Below are positions 32,932-45,015 of a stretch of 62,292 nucleotides of DNA, piece after piece. The stretch is from Dinochytrium kinnereticum (Eukaryota; Chytridiomycota; Chytridiomycetes; Chytridiales; Chytridiaceae): the NCBI GenBank assembly GCA_027604005.1, contig JADGJT010000081.1, positions 6,051 through 68,342 of the forward strand, in the 5' to 3' direction. Below the pieces are notes generated by a model. It had not been told where the DNA came from. It ran no database searches and was given only the letters and a program-made list of their open reading frames with translations. The position numbers and the translations under genes are program-made. Each line of letters starts with the position of its first letter. The stretch's first letter is position 1.

Positions 32932-34451
32932 TTAAGCCCACGCCCCATCGAAGTCTTCAGTAAAGACTTTGTGCGGAGGCACACCTAGATCCAAATCTTC
33001 TTCAGGATCGTATCTTCTTTTTACCCGGCGAGAATCGTCTTTCTCTCCATCATCTTTTCTGCGTGATGATGTTCTCTTTGTAGTGGCCGATGAATCGCGA
33101 AAAGTGGTAAGGCGGGTATGCAATGCAATAGCCGAACATGGATTCGGGCCCTCCCGTCGAAAATACGCATGCCGCAATGCCATTTTCACATCAATGCGTC
33201 TTAGCGGGTCATAAACCAACAAATCGTTAAAAAGCTCAATGGCGCATGGTGATCCTGACTTCAGAACACTTCGAACGTTACTAAAACTCTGTCGCGGAAA
33301 TTTGAATGAATTCGCCAGTGGAAGCGTCTTCATGTCTGGCCAAATTTTTTCGCTTGGGGATCCCAGAAGTTGGCATATGAGATCCATTTGATTTGGTTCA
33401 GTTTTGCCGGGGAGAAGTGGAGCGCATTTGATGAACTCGCCAAATATGCAGCCTATAGACCTATGGACAAGTTATTTTTTCCTGCGTCTGTAAAAAGTTC
33501 AACCATATATCGACAGCTTTCGTGTAATTCCTGCCTCCTAGTAATAACTCCGGGGATCTATACCATAATGTCACAACCTTTGGAGTCATGGGTCGTAACG
33601 GCTCTCCAGCTTTCCGTGCCATTCCAAAGTCCGCTGTGAATGATCAGACAGAAAAGTGGAAGCTTCAAACCTATTTTGAGAACTCCCTGGTTGTCAAGCA
33701 GAAGATTCGACATTTTCAGGTCCCTTTAATCATCAGGCTTATCTGTGGGAATGGCTAACCTGTGTATGATATAACTATCATGCAGATATTCTAAGCCCTT
33801 AAGTAGCTGCAACATCAGACATTTAACTGGTAAAAATTAGGGAAGTACTGGCTCAGGATACTAACTCTCTGTTGCTAGGAATATTTTGACTTGTAATGTT
33901 CCTAGTATACTGTCCATGATGGTTGCCAAATCCTTTGCTTGTTAGATGCATGCAGTTTAACTGAGAGCCTACATTCTCGCAATACTCCATAACTGATATA
34001 AATAAGAAAGATTTCAAATTGAAATGGCATAGTTTTGTTCTTTAATGTGGCCGAATGAGAAGAAGGTAACCCACCCATATATATTTGATCTAAGTGAGTT
34101 ACCAAACCGCACATTCTGATTTCTCTTACCAAATTCTTTCCCAACAGCAATCTCCATCACACGGACAATATTCTCATGCTGAAGAGATTTCAACAGAGCT
34201 ATTTCTCTCAATGAAGATATGGGAACTCCCTCCCTTTCGTGCTCGTTCCTCATCTTCTTTAACGCAATTATATCTCCCGACTGCTTATTCCTAGCCTTAT
34301 ACACGATGCCATACGTTCCCTCCCCTATTCTTTCAAGCTTTTCGTAGGATTCCTCAATATTATGGCATCTGCCAATGAATGGATAAGGCGATTCAGTCTT
34401 TGCCCCTGATTCGAAGTCAATGGTTATGACTTTCTTCTTTGCCGTATGCAT
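32932..34451 (-). CDS. CDK10: CDK10-like cyclin-dependent kinase
   Basis: CMGC Ser/Thr kinase of the CDK10/CDK11 branch. ATG 34449-34451. The N-terminus [20 protein letters not shown] precedes [20 protein letters not shown] with the catalytic Lys, then [27 protein letters not shown] is the cyclin-binding helix variant of CDK10/11 in place of PSTAIRE. Further exons carry DLKMSNLLL, an activation segment with [40 protein letters not shown], and SIGCIFGEF. The C-lobe holds [20 protein letters not shown]. The tail is basic ([20 protein letters not shown]). Stop TAA 32932-32934. The activation loop has APM-to-PMTPKVV as in human CDK10. Tail-to-tail with RWDD1 at 49 bp. Confidence 0.9.
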
Positions 34452-34474
34452 TGAAGTTGTCAAAGGTTGAAAAA
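34452..34474. promoter_or_regulatory. 23-bp divergent intergenic region (CDK10 / METTL21-like)
   Basis: The two opposed start codons are separated by only 23 bp, so leaders must overlap the partner gene or be almost absent. This holds only if both starts are right: each is the first ATG that preserves the conserved N-terminal block. Confidence 0.6.
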
Positions 34475-35230
34475 ATGACTTTAGAGCTCCATGAAGAACA
34501 GGATTTAGGCATCTGTGGGAAGGCTTGGCCTGGTGAGGCTATTGCTCGAATAGATCATCCATTTAACGATGTCTTAAAAGCCGCTGACGTGATGGCCGAA
34601 TACTTCAGTTGGAGGTTTAAAAGGAGCCCACCCTCACCCACCAACAGTTCAAGACGTTTCCGGTTTTTAGAGTTAGGCAGTGGAACTGGAATAACAAGTC
34701 TGCTCCTTGCACGAACCCTTTTGGAATACTCAGCTGCTGGTTCTTTCGAGATCATCGCAACGGACCTTGAAATCGCTGTTGATCTTATACGCAAGAACAT
34801 TTCCACAAATTCATTATCGGATCACGTTAGTGGTCGTCCACTAGCGTGGGGTGTAGACATACATTCCGATATGATTCTGGACGATGGACCCCTAGATATG
34901 GTCTTTGCATCAGACGTTGTCTATTACCCGGAATTTTTTGAGCCCCTTATCAAAACCCTTGATTACTTGACGACGAGTCCTAAACAGCCAGATCAACCCG
35001 AAATAGTCATTTGCTGTAAGATCCGGGAGATGGCTAAGGAACTAGCATTTTACGGGAAGCTGGGAAAGTACTTTCATATCATCCCTATCGATGATTGGGA
35101 AAAGTATTGGGAGACTTTTAAAGATGCGGGATTTCTTTTGCTGCGATTAGAGCGGAGGGATAAGATACTGGAATGTGATTCAAGTGCTGATTTCGAATGC
35201 TTGCTACTAAGTTGGATGGGAAACGCATGA
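34475..35230 (+). CDS. METTL21-family (MTF16) protein lysine methyltransferase, 251 aa
   Basis: SAM-dependent seven-beta-strand methyltransferase that modifies protein lysines. Single exon, ATG 34475 (MTLELHEEQ); the frame extends upstream only to a TTG. Motif I is FLELGSGTGITSLLLAR; the acidic loop is IIATDLEIAVDLIRKNI; the family-16 signature DVVY occurs in MVFASDVVYYPEFFEPLIKT. Then comes a W-rich C-terminal part and FECLLLSWMGNA. Length matches METTL21/EEF1AKMT3. Substrate is not predictable (eEF1A and chaperones are known targets of relatives). Confidence 0.85.
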   Translation: MTLELHEEQDLGICGKAWPGEAIARIDHPFNDVLKAADVMAEYFSWRFKRSPPSPTNSSRRFRFLELGSGTGITSLLLARTLLEYSAAGSFEIIATDLEIAVDLIRKNISTNSLSDHVSGRPLAWGVDIHSDMILDDGPLDMVFASDVVYYPEFFEPLIKTLDYLTTSPKQPDQPEIVICCKIREMAKELAFYGKLGKYFHIIPIDDWEKYWETFKDAGFLLLRLERRDKILECDSSADFECLLLSWMGNA

Positions 35231-35292
35231 TTTGTATTTGTACAGTAATATTTATAAGAATTACGCCCATATGAGCTTTAGAATAAATACAG

Positions 35293-38200
35293 CTAGAATA
35301 AGGATATTCGTTCACAATCCCATGTAGCCCCGATCTTGCGATAAATCCGCTGAGCATCTCTCAAATACTTTTCCGCGTCCTCTTGATTCTCTGAATACTT
35401 TGCAATCCTCTCATGAAGGAGAGCTTGGATGTGTTGCATAAATTCAATTCTCTTCACGCCCAGCCCATGCTTCCACTTTCGGACGGCCCGCGTCCTCTTA
35501 TTCCTCATTATATAAAGGATACCGTCGTTTAGAGCTCGGAGTGGTTCGGCTAGCGCCAGGCCCTTCATCTTTTTGAGGTACGTGCTGCCAGCTTGAAGGC
35601 ATCGATCGATATGCCATTTAACATTTGAATCCATTTTGTTCGTGATAAACTCAGAGTGGAAGGCAATAGCCATATGGTGAAATCCGAAGGCTGCTAGCCA
35701 ACTGTGAGGTCTAAGTTGGCGGAATAACTTTTCTAAGTCTTTTGCAACCTTAATGGGTTCTTGCAGTAATCCCAAACGAAAATCGCATTCAGTAAGAAGG
35801 CATAATCGAGCTGTTTGTAATTGTAGGCTTTGAGTCATCGAATGAGGAGCGTACTCCCATAAAGCATTAAAAGTACGTCTCATGTCGTGAATCTCCTCCA
35901 GACTATTGATTGTTGAAAGCAAGTTCTGAATAATGAGAAAGCACCCCCAGAATTTTCCCATCCAATGATCCTCCTGCATTGAGAGAGCATACATATCTCT
36001 GGCCACATTAGCAGACATTGCACGCGGTCCCATATGGTAGAGGAGAATGGCGCGCATACGCATTGACTCTTCGCGCATTGAGATGTCCCCAGCAACTGGA
36101 TTTAGGTATAAAACAGTTTCATAGCGCTTCATGCCTTCATCCCACAGCCCCATGAGAAATAGAGTTCTTGCTGTATAAGCCAATATCTGTGTCGAATAGC
36201 TTAAGTCACTTCGGTTATCTGACCGATCGGCCGCGTCTAGATACTTAAGCGATGTTCCCCTTCGGTACTCCAGTAGCCAAAACATATAACCTGCTATAGC
36301 CAGGAATCGAGCAAAAAGTGGGTCATAAGGGAACTTTTCAGAAATGTTGAGTCCAGCGAGGATGGCGTACTTGAACTCTTGCATAGCCTCCATTGCGAGA
36401 TTTACTTCCGCAAGTGTCATTAATGATAGCCTAATATTATGAAGGATTGCTAGCTCTGGGGTAGATGAAACTAGTCTAGATAACTCAGCCTTCGCAGCCG
36501 CGTCATCGATCCTTGGCAATGCAGCAAATGATTCCATCCACCTCTCTCCAAGGGGACCGGGAACATAGGTATTATCCCAGCGACCCTGCCAAACGCTCCT
36601 CTCAGAACTCAAACTAGCCACACTTTTTTGAGCCTGATGTTTTCCATTCACCTCTGAAAACGGCTGCAATGAAGTCGATGATAGCCCTTCCTTCTTTGCC
36701 CATAACGTGTCCTTGAAAGGTAAATTGGAATTCGAGTCTGCTGATCCAGGAACATCATATCTCTTTCGCATCGTCATTTCACGTCTTGTTCTGTAATGTA
36801 AGATTATCCAGTTATCTGGAAATGGATGTTGAACGAGTCGGAGACTTTCACAAAGATGAAACTTTGCTTCAAAAACGTCGGCTCTAGCGAAATAGGCCTC
36901 GCCCAGCTCGCGATTCCACCGAGACATCATATTCCTATCGTATGCGACAATATTTTCTTCATTCTGATACTCGCGGGTCTTTTCCAGCAATAAGGTGTAA
37001 TGCTTGATAGCGTCCGTCATAGAGTGCTTTTGATAGTAGAAATGACAGACTTCCTCAAGATACTGCATGATTTTGAGCTGATGACTTGCTCCAGTTTCTT
37101 TATAATGCTCATAAAGAGGAATCAACAACCTATGGCTGTTTTCTTGGGAGAGCATCTTCTCATAATACTTCGCAATGCGAAGATGGAGCTGTTCGCGCTG
37201 TCCTTCGTTCATCATGGAGTAGATACAGTTTCTCACCACTGCCGATTTAAACTGGAAATATAGACCATCGATGTCGCCTTCAACCCTATGCAAGTAAGAG
37301 TATTTGTCCATCTCCTCTATCGTCCTCGCTATCAATGGTGTAGTGCCTCCAAGCATGTCTCGAAGTCCAGGTATGTCAGAAAGGAAAAAAAGCACATCCT
37401 CCAACAAGAAACGCTGCCCTAGAACCGAGGAGACTTTGAGAAAGAGTTGAAAGTCTCTGTCAAGACGATCAAAATGCGCAATAACGATGCTCTTAAGGTC
37501 ATAACCAACAACAATGCTCTCAAAGTCAAACTCTACAGACTGCGGTGAAAGAACTCCATCTTTATCAATACGGTACTGCCCAGAATCTTTCCATGCGACC
37601 ACCAGAGATCGAATGTACAGTGGATTCCCATTAGTTCTCCGGTAAATGTTCTCAACGATAGAATTCGAAACATTTCTTATCGCTTTCCCGGGCCAAGTAG
37701 CGATTACCATATGCCGAGTTTCTTCTAAAGACAACCCTTCAACACGGAGACTCGTCGCTCGGTGTAGGCGCTTGAACTTTTTGAAAAGAGAAACGCGGTC
37801 TTCATTATCGAACGACCTCTCTGGTCTACTAAAGATGAAAACTGCTGTTTTCGGGCACGTGTTTACAATCTCCCATAGGAGCTCCCATGAAAGAGTATCC
37901 ATCCATTGGGCTTCGTTAAAAATTAGAGCCAAAGGATTCGTCATCGAGAGAGCGTTGACTATTCTCCGAACCAACTCACTAAACTCCTTCATTCTTATCT
38001 TCCCCGGCTGAAGGGATTGCCGTCCAGTACTAGGCTCAGTAACAGGTGCGACAGCCATCATGCTTGCACCTGTGTTCATCATTCCAATAGGTGTAGGCAA
38101 TGCGGAGGACGGCGCGGCTGACTGATTAATGCTGGACGGCATGACAGCACTCAACTCAAAAGGCATCACTAGGTCGAAAAGTCCAGCTAAGTGAGCCGGC

Positions 38201-41028
38201 TCTCTCAGCTTCCCAAGAGCTGAGTTAACTCGCGCTTCAAACGTCTTGTCGAAGTTTGTAATACTGACGTCTAAGTATGAAGGGTTGGTGAATGATTGAT
38301 CGACAGGTGGAAGGCTATCCTTAGCCTGAAAAATTACAGGAAAAGAGTCTTTGCTGGAAACAACGCTCAACGCTGGCCCTTTCAGCTTGCGGACGGTCAT
38401 TGACCGATATGCTCTCGATATTTGAGATTCTATGTTTTCGTTCCTAAGTATTGACTTTTCCAGCTTTTGGGGTTTTAAAGGAGTATGGTAATCTTCTATC
38501 GGTTGCCCACTCTCTATTTGAACGGCAGCCTTTTCTGAGGGTGTGTTCTTTTCGGTTTGGCTGCGAGCAAGAGTGGGAAGGTCCTCAACGGATACTTCAT
38601 GTGTCAGGAATGAATGTCGACGTGGCTTTGCGGCAGTTCCTGCTGGGATGTGGATCGATCCTAAGCTAGATGGTGTCTCCCGTGTAGATGAGGGCTTAGA
38701 TCGATTGGAAACGTCATCGTTAAGCGATTTTTCGGAATGAAGTCTCGAAAGAAGCTCATAGTTCAGTTGCAGGATTCCTTTCTCATTTGCTTCACTTTCA
38801 TCGACCAGGGTGATAAGGTCCTGAATTATATCCCGAAATGCAAAGTAAGGCGTCGACCTCTCTGTTTCTGTCGCAACACCGGTGCTGGATATTTGCTAGT
38901 TAATGGCTGGAAGCATAGAAGAAGAAAATAAAATCAAGCATTGTCAATCCTTACCAAACATAACATTTCTGCCGTCTTGCGTCATCTTTTGCATAATCGA
39001 GAAGGGTTGATAGACCCTGACCACCGTCCGCCTCGATTATTACGATCCCGGAAGTCTCCTCTTCAATGCAAGAGTAGAGGGCAGAATTTATAGCATTCTT
39101 CTCTTTTGTTCGACCAATAGGTTCAAGTTTCTGAGCGCCTCTTCTTGCCATTCTTCCTACATCCGGTCTGATATGCGCCGGTCGAAAAATATTTATGGGA
39201 TGTGCTTTTCCTTTTATCCTTGCCTCACCCAAACGCTCAAAGATGAACTCGTGCTCACATAGATTGTATGTTTTCTCATCGCAGAGGATAGAACGCGAAG
39301 CATCTGGCAGGCACATCAGCCTAGCCGCCATGTTAATAGAGTCTCCCATCTTCAAAACGTTAACTTATTTCTTGGTGATACTTCTTACCACTGCGTACTC
39401 TGTTCTAGACACATTCCCAACCCCTCCAATCGAAACGACACCTGTGGTAATTCCTATCGAAAAGTCATCCAGAAGCATGGCGAACTGATCTCGAATTTCC
39501 AACACTGCTTTAACGCCATGGCTCGCGTCATTCTGATGAGCTAGAGGCGGGAGTCCAAAGAATGCCAGAACGACAGCACCCTTATCATCAACATGAACTT
39601 GACGAAGAGATCCTTCATACTTCTTAAGAGCAGTTTGGACAATCGAAATCGCGCTTTGAGTGTGTGAAAGCGCATCTTTCCGATCCCACCGTGTGATTGA
39701 ATCTTCAAGGCGCATGAATACTGTGGTAATCTGTCGCAACTCATACAGTTCCAACAGACTAGTGAGATTTGATTCTAGTCGAAACAGTCGTGATTGATTG
39801 ATGTCAGCCTGTAGCTTGAATAGAGCGGAATCATTAATGAAGTTTTTGTAAAGCTCGATATTCATCAATGAAATCTCCTCTTGCTTTTTCTCTTTGAAAA
39901 GAACTTCCATAACTGGATACTTTCTTTTAGCATGCTCCAAGCCTGGAGAATTAGTAGAGTTCTGATAATTCCAAACGTACCGTGAATGATAATGCACCGC
40001 TTATCATAATTACCAATGTTGATTGTTTCAATATCAACAACGCAGCTCACCCACTTTAAGGCTGCATGAGACATTGCCAGTTCGCCTTAATTATTTTAAA
40101 ATCGGCTTGGAGGAATATGTGCATACCTGCTTTCGCCAAATCTAATACGTGTGAGAGCTGCTTAATTGCATCCCCTGTAACAAAATGCTCCCATCGACCC
40201 GGCTCTCCTCCGACATGAACGTCGTAGATTGTGCCAGCGCCAATTCCAAGATGAAGCCTAAGTATCTTGGTGTCGTAATTAGGTATATCAATCTCATAAG
40301 TTCCCAAATTGTTAATGAGATCCATGCAGCAATAAGACGCCTTAAGAACTAGTTCCGCCCGCGGAAGCTCCCAAGCACCGTCTCCTTCTTCCTCTTCCAC
40401 TTTCCAGCACACAATGACAGCATCACCTACATACGTTAGAGCTGTTATGGGGTTTGAAAGGCTACCGGCAAATTTCACAATGTCGCCACCATGTGCTTCT
40501 ATCGTCGCAATAATCTTCCAAAGTTAAGCGACATCATTTGACCAGTATCTCACCTTGTCCAAGTATTTCTTCATTGTCTTTCCCAAGATCTCAGCACCCA
40601 CAGGGCCCCGCTCCGCCAGGGTTGCAGACAGCGCCGAATATCCCGAAACATCCGCCATGACTACTGCAGCAAATGACGAGACGACGGAAGGCTTCAAGAT
40701 ATCGCCTGGCTTGGTCTGCTTTCATGAGACTTTTGAACCACTTGCAGTGACAAACCTCTGGGTTATCTCTCAGGAGCTTGTCACAAAAGTTCTTGACGTG
40801 CTTAGAGACAAACGACGGCACCATATCCTGGAACAACGCCTTGCCCGACGACGCGTCCAGCCCCTCAAACTCACCATCGTCTACCAGAGCGCTCTCCTTG
40901 ATTCCGCCCCTGCCCGCTCGCTCTTCCAATGGGGGCCCCGGCATGTTGGACTTGGGTGCATCAACAGAGTATCGGGGATTGGACGATGTGGCATTATGGG
41001 CTTTGTTAGTAGCCCTTCCCAGCCGCAT
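35293..41028 (-). CDS. Soluble (ADCY10-type) adenylyl cyclase with ATPase and TPR-like region
   Basis: Makes cAMP; animal relatives respond to bicarbonate and calcium. ATG 41026-41028. A 37-nt intron (40719-40755) joins RDNPE to QTKPGDILKPSVVSSF. Cyclase domain 1: AAVVMADVSGYSALSATLAE (first metal Asp), then across a 39-nt intron (40427-40465) GGDIVKFAGDAVIVCW (second Asp), and later GRWEHFVTGDAI and AGELAMSHAALKWV. Domain 2: RQVHVDDKGAVVLAFFGLPP and IGITTGVVSIGGVG, then GDSINMAARLM. An STAND/AAA-type ATPase follows with IGRTKEKNAINSALYS; its Walker A reads EADGGQGLSTLL (Lys replaced by Leu) and its Walker B ALIFNEAQWMD. From about 38950 an uninterrupted exon encodes ATPase C-terminus and a long helical repeat region to stop 35293-35295. 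Domain order and size (roughly 1,700 aa) agree with ADCY10. Confidence 0.9.
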
Positions 41029-41476
41029 TCGCCAGGGGTGTTGGGGGCTACTTGATCAGGCGACAGTTCGTGTGAATCGGCAGTTATCTGCAGTTGTGTT
41101 GGCGCCTTGATAACTCCAGTATCTCTTCACTCCTCTTCCTATCTCTATCTTCTCTCTCTTCTGACTCAAGGACGATGTAATAATGGTATTGCCGAGATTA
41201 TCATCATGGTAGGAACCGCCGAATAATAAGATCCGAGGCACTGGTGACAAAATTGGGGATTGCCCGGCAATCTATGGCCATTCAGGGGTGCCAACCCCGG
41301 ACCGCCGTCCGAAAGAAAGCACAAAACCACCGCATGTGCATCCATCCGCATCTCTGGGTGCGCGAAGGCCAGCAGTTGAGGACGCGACATGAGCAGTAAG
41401 CTCCATAACACTGATATGAAACTGCTTGGTTTCAAGGACTGAGGCGCAAGGTTGCACAGAACATAGAGCAGTTGGA

Positions 41477-43750
41477 ATGGACGAGGTGCAGTCGTCGCTT
41501 CGGTCAATGTCAGGTAAGAGCCGTCGTCTGCATCCGCCCCTCGCTGTCATTGTGTGTTCTGATGCTGACGATGAGTGATCAAGTGTCCGATATCCAAGGC
41601 TCATCACCACAAGCTGGTGTCCCGCCTCGCTCGACACGATCGCCCTCACCAGAGCGCAATCGCCAGAAGGATGCAAACACACAGAACGGGAACACTCATT
41701 ACCAAAGAGAACAGAGTTTTGAAGGTTATCGAAATGGATCAACCCAGGGCCTTGGTGGTGGGGCTCATAGAGATCGCATTAATTCGTATGGGAGCGATTC
41801 TTCTTCGCCTGGTTCTTCTGTTGCTCCACCACCACAGCCACCGCAAGGTTTTAATGGTGGACCTCCACCTGCGTTCAATCAGATGGGATTCAGGCCGCCG
41901 CAGGGAGGCGCCCCGATGTATCAACCGCCATATGCGAGCTGGGGCGGCCGTCCTCCACCTATGAGTGTTGGCCCTCCCCAATACCCTTATCGGCCTGGCT
42001 ATAACCCTTCAATGATGCGACCGCCACCTCCCTCTCAGATGCCGATGATGCCTATGGACCATTCACCGCGCCCTTATTATCCGAATATCCCCCCTCCTGG
42101 ATATGGAAGGCCTCCTCCAACCTATGGTCAACCTGGCCCACCAGCCCCCTATTATCAACAGCCTCAAGGTCCACCAATGTTAGATAGAAATGGCACAATA
42201 TTATCTCAGAGTGGACCTGGTATGATTGAGCGTCATGGCACGGTTTCGTCACAGGCGCCAAGTATGCTTGACCGGCAGAGTACGGTGTCATCTCAAGGAG
42301 GGCAGAACAGGGTTGAGCGGCAGAGCACTGTATCCTCAGCATATGCCGAAAGTGAGGCTGATAAAGAGAGAGCAGATGGTAATTGGTCCTTATCTCCGCT
42401 GCTTCAAGAGATTCTAATGAGAAACGGTGGATCACTGGAGGCGTTTCGAACAAAGGCAAAGGAGTCTATTGACCCGCAAGTTCACCTCGAGTATGGAAAG
42501 TTTCTGATCGCCGCTGGAGATGGTATGATGAGTACTCGCGTATCGTATTCTTACATCTTTTTTGATCACAGAGGCATTGGATTCAGATAAGGACCCGAAA
42601 AAAGCGCAAAAAAACCAAGATCTTTTGCATAACGAGGGGTTACGATGGATTAAAAAGCTGGCAGGATCTGGTCGTTACGCTCCACCTGAGGCATTGTTCA
42701 TGTTGGCGGAATGTCATGGAACTGGTGCCCTTGGAGTCAACATCGACCATGACCGAGCTTTCAACCTGTATCTGCAGGCAGTAAAGCAAAACCATCCTTC
42801 GGCTACCTATCGTGCTGCCGTCTGTTGCGAACTAGGAATAGGAACTCGGCGAGATCCTGCCCGAGCAATCCAGTATTTTAGAAAAGCTGCATCGTTTGGG
42901 GACACATCCTCTATGTATAAGCTGGGAATGATATTGCTTGGTGGTCTTCTAGGTCAGCAGCGTAACGTTAGAGAGGCTGTGAATTGGTTGAAGAGGGCTG
43001 TGGATCAAGCGGATAAGAATAACCCACACGCTCTCCACGAATTAGGACTGTTGTATGAAGAGAAAAGCGCAGCAGACCCAGATGCTAGTGTTATCATACC
43101 GGTAATGATTAAATACTCCTCAAACATCCTAACAATGCTTTAGGATCCAGCTTACTCTAGGGATCTTTTTCATAAGGCTGCTCAGTTCGGTTACGCCCCG
43201 TCACAATACCGGCTAGGACTATCCTACGAGTACGGCCTGCTAGGCATGCCCGTAGATCCGAGGAGATCTATTGCTTGGTATACTAAGGCTGCCGAGCAGG
43301 GTGAGCCAGAAGCGGAGCTGGCCCTGAGTGGATGGTATCTTACCGGAGCCGAAGGGATCTTACGGCAAAATGACACTGAGGCTTATCTTTGGGCGCGCAA
43401 GGCTGCTGACAAGGGGTTAGGGAAAGCTGAGTATGCAGTCGCCCATTACACGTGAGTCCCAATCCCCTACTTCCTTTACTTCCTCCTTTTCCTTATAGTG
43501 TTTTAATAGTATCGAAATCATTTTTAATGTTCATGTGCTTTGATACAGAGAAACGGGTGTCGGAGTCAGAGCCGACTATGATGAAGCACGAAAGTGGTAC
43601 CTCCGAGCAGCCGCGCAAGGGAACAAGCGGGCTATACATAGACTGAAGGAGTTGAAGGGGGTTTCTAGGAACCCTGTTTCAGATCGCAGCCGAGGAGGGG
43701 ATTGGAGAAACGAGAAGGATGCGAAGAATGGAGATTGCTCAGTCATGTAG
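41477..43750 (+). CDS. Sel1-repeat protein, chitin-synthase activator (Chs4/Skt5-like)
   Basis: Yeast Chs4/Skt5 activates and localises chitin synthase III. The N-terminal ~290 residues are disordered, Pro/Gly/Tyr-rich (PPPPSQMPMMPM, GYGRPPPTYGQPGPPAPYYQ), with tandem short units DRNGTILSQ, ERHGTVSSQ, DRQSTVSSQ, ERQSTVSSA at 42180-42345. Sel1 repeats follow: GRYAPPEALFMLAECHGTGA, HPSATYRAAVCCELGIGTRR, YFRKAASFGDTSSMYKLGMI, YAPSQYRLGLSYEYG, WYTKAAEQGEPEAELALSGW, KGLGKAEYAVAHYTETGVG. Exons are joined at about 42522-42572, 43101-43143 and 43453-43549. Two starts are possible: MDEVQSSLRSM at 41477 spliced at 41513, or an ATG at 41569. Stop TAG 43748-43750. No CAAX box, unlike yeast Skt5. Confidence 0.85.
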
Positions 43751-43894
43751 TCTGAACTGTGTATATTGCGACTACTAAATTTATTGTCTTGTCCAATAAG
43801 AGACCATCACAACTTTGTTTTAGGGACACTCGTATCAATGGTTGACCACCATGGCCTTATTACCTCTATTAATACCTTTAAAACAGTATTCCTC

Positions 43895-44918
43895 TTACCA
43901 GTTTGGCGGCAGATCCTTCGAAACAACGCCAGGGAACTTTGGCTTCCTCTTCTCCATGAAAGCCATAACTCCCTCACGTGCGTCCGATGCATTTCCTAAG
44001 GCAAACATTGCTTTACTGTCCAGTAGATGTTGCTCTTCCGCCGACTCCGTTCCATGCCAAACAAGGGCCTTTGAAACAGCAGCAGAAATAACAGAAGTGT
44101 TGCTCGCAATCTCCTTTGCCAACGCGAGAGCAGAAGGAAGGACATCCTCTCTTTTCTCCAACACGTTTGAAAAGAGCAGGCTGAGAGAAGGGTGAGATGC
44201 AGGAATAATCCTTCCGGTTAGGAAGAGCTCCATTGCCCGTGAGTGGCCGATCAGCCTAGGGAGGAAGTAAGAGGAGCAGGCCTCGGGGCAGATGCCTCTA
44301 CGGACAAAGACGAAGCCGATCTTGGCACCAGCGTATGCCATGCGGATATCCATACCTAGAGTCATGGTTATTCCGACACCGATAGCAGGGCCGTTGATAG
44401 CGCCAATGACCACCTATAATCATAGATGTGTTTACAGAGAGTCGCAGCCTTCAAATGAACGAGAGGACGCCGCGCCCTACCTTACGGCATCGATGAATCG
44501 CCAAGGTGACCATCCCACCACCATCGCGATGGCCAGTAAGTGTAGGCAGGCTAACATCATCACTCTTTGCCATCCCCTCGGTGGAGAAATCGCCCTCCCT
44601 AAAGTCGGCCTTTATTTATGATCAATATCCTTAATAACAGTGTGCCGAACTCACCCCTGCACAAAAGAAGTCGCCTGCTCCAGTAACAATCACAACGCGA
44701 ACGTTATCGTCTATGTCAAAGGCATGGAATGCCTTCAATAAATCACGGACCATGGCTGCATTGAAAGAGTTTTGGCTGGGGTTCGATGTGGTAAGAGACG
44801 GGCAGATGGGCCAGCAAGCCTCAATCGCTTACGCTTTCGGACGATCGAGCGTCAGGACGGCAACAGGACCATCCATATGGACCCTCAGCGTTGTGAATCC
44901 CAGGTTTGCATAGTTCAT
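43895..44918 (-). CDS. Enoyl-CoA hydratase/isomerase (crotonase family)
   Basis: Hydrates or isomerises enoyl-CoA in fatty-acid beta-oxidation. ATG 44916-44918 (MNYANLGFTTLRVHMDGPVA), then VLTLDRPKAQNSFNAAMVRD joined by a short intron. Oxyanion-hole residues lie in VIVTGAGDFFCAGADFREGD, rebuilt across an intron near 44610-44655, and in VVIGAINGPAIGVGITMTLG. Then MDIRMAYAGAKIGFVFVRRG and CPEACSSYFLPRLIG, the wording of the delta3,delta2-enoyl-CoA isomerase / ECI2-like branch. Glu in PEACSS is the probable catalytic acid. Ends PGVVSKDLPPNW at TAA 43895-43897, without a PTS1 signal. Hydratase versus isomerase activity is unresolved. Confidence 0.9.
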
Positions 44919-45015
44919 GATTGTCTCTTGCAGAAGGAGGAAGTGAGGTTCAAAGGTGAGTTATGCTTGTCTCATGGACTACTGTGCAACAGCATTCATT
45001 CGGCGAAATGAGCGG

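Noticed and set aside
34439..34475. Longer METTL21 N-terminus beginning at 34439
   Set aside because: The first codon there is TTG; the first ATG is 34475 and begins before the conserved region. The same applied to CDK10 at 34463 and SAMDC at 17039.
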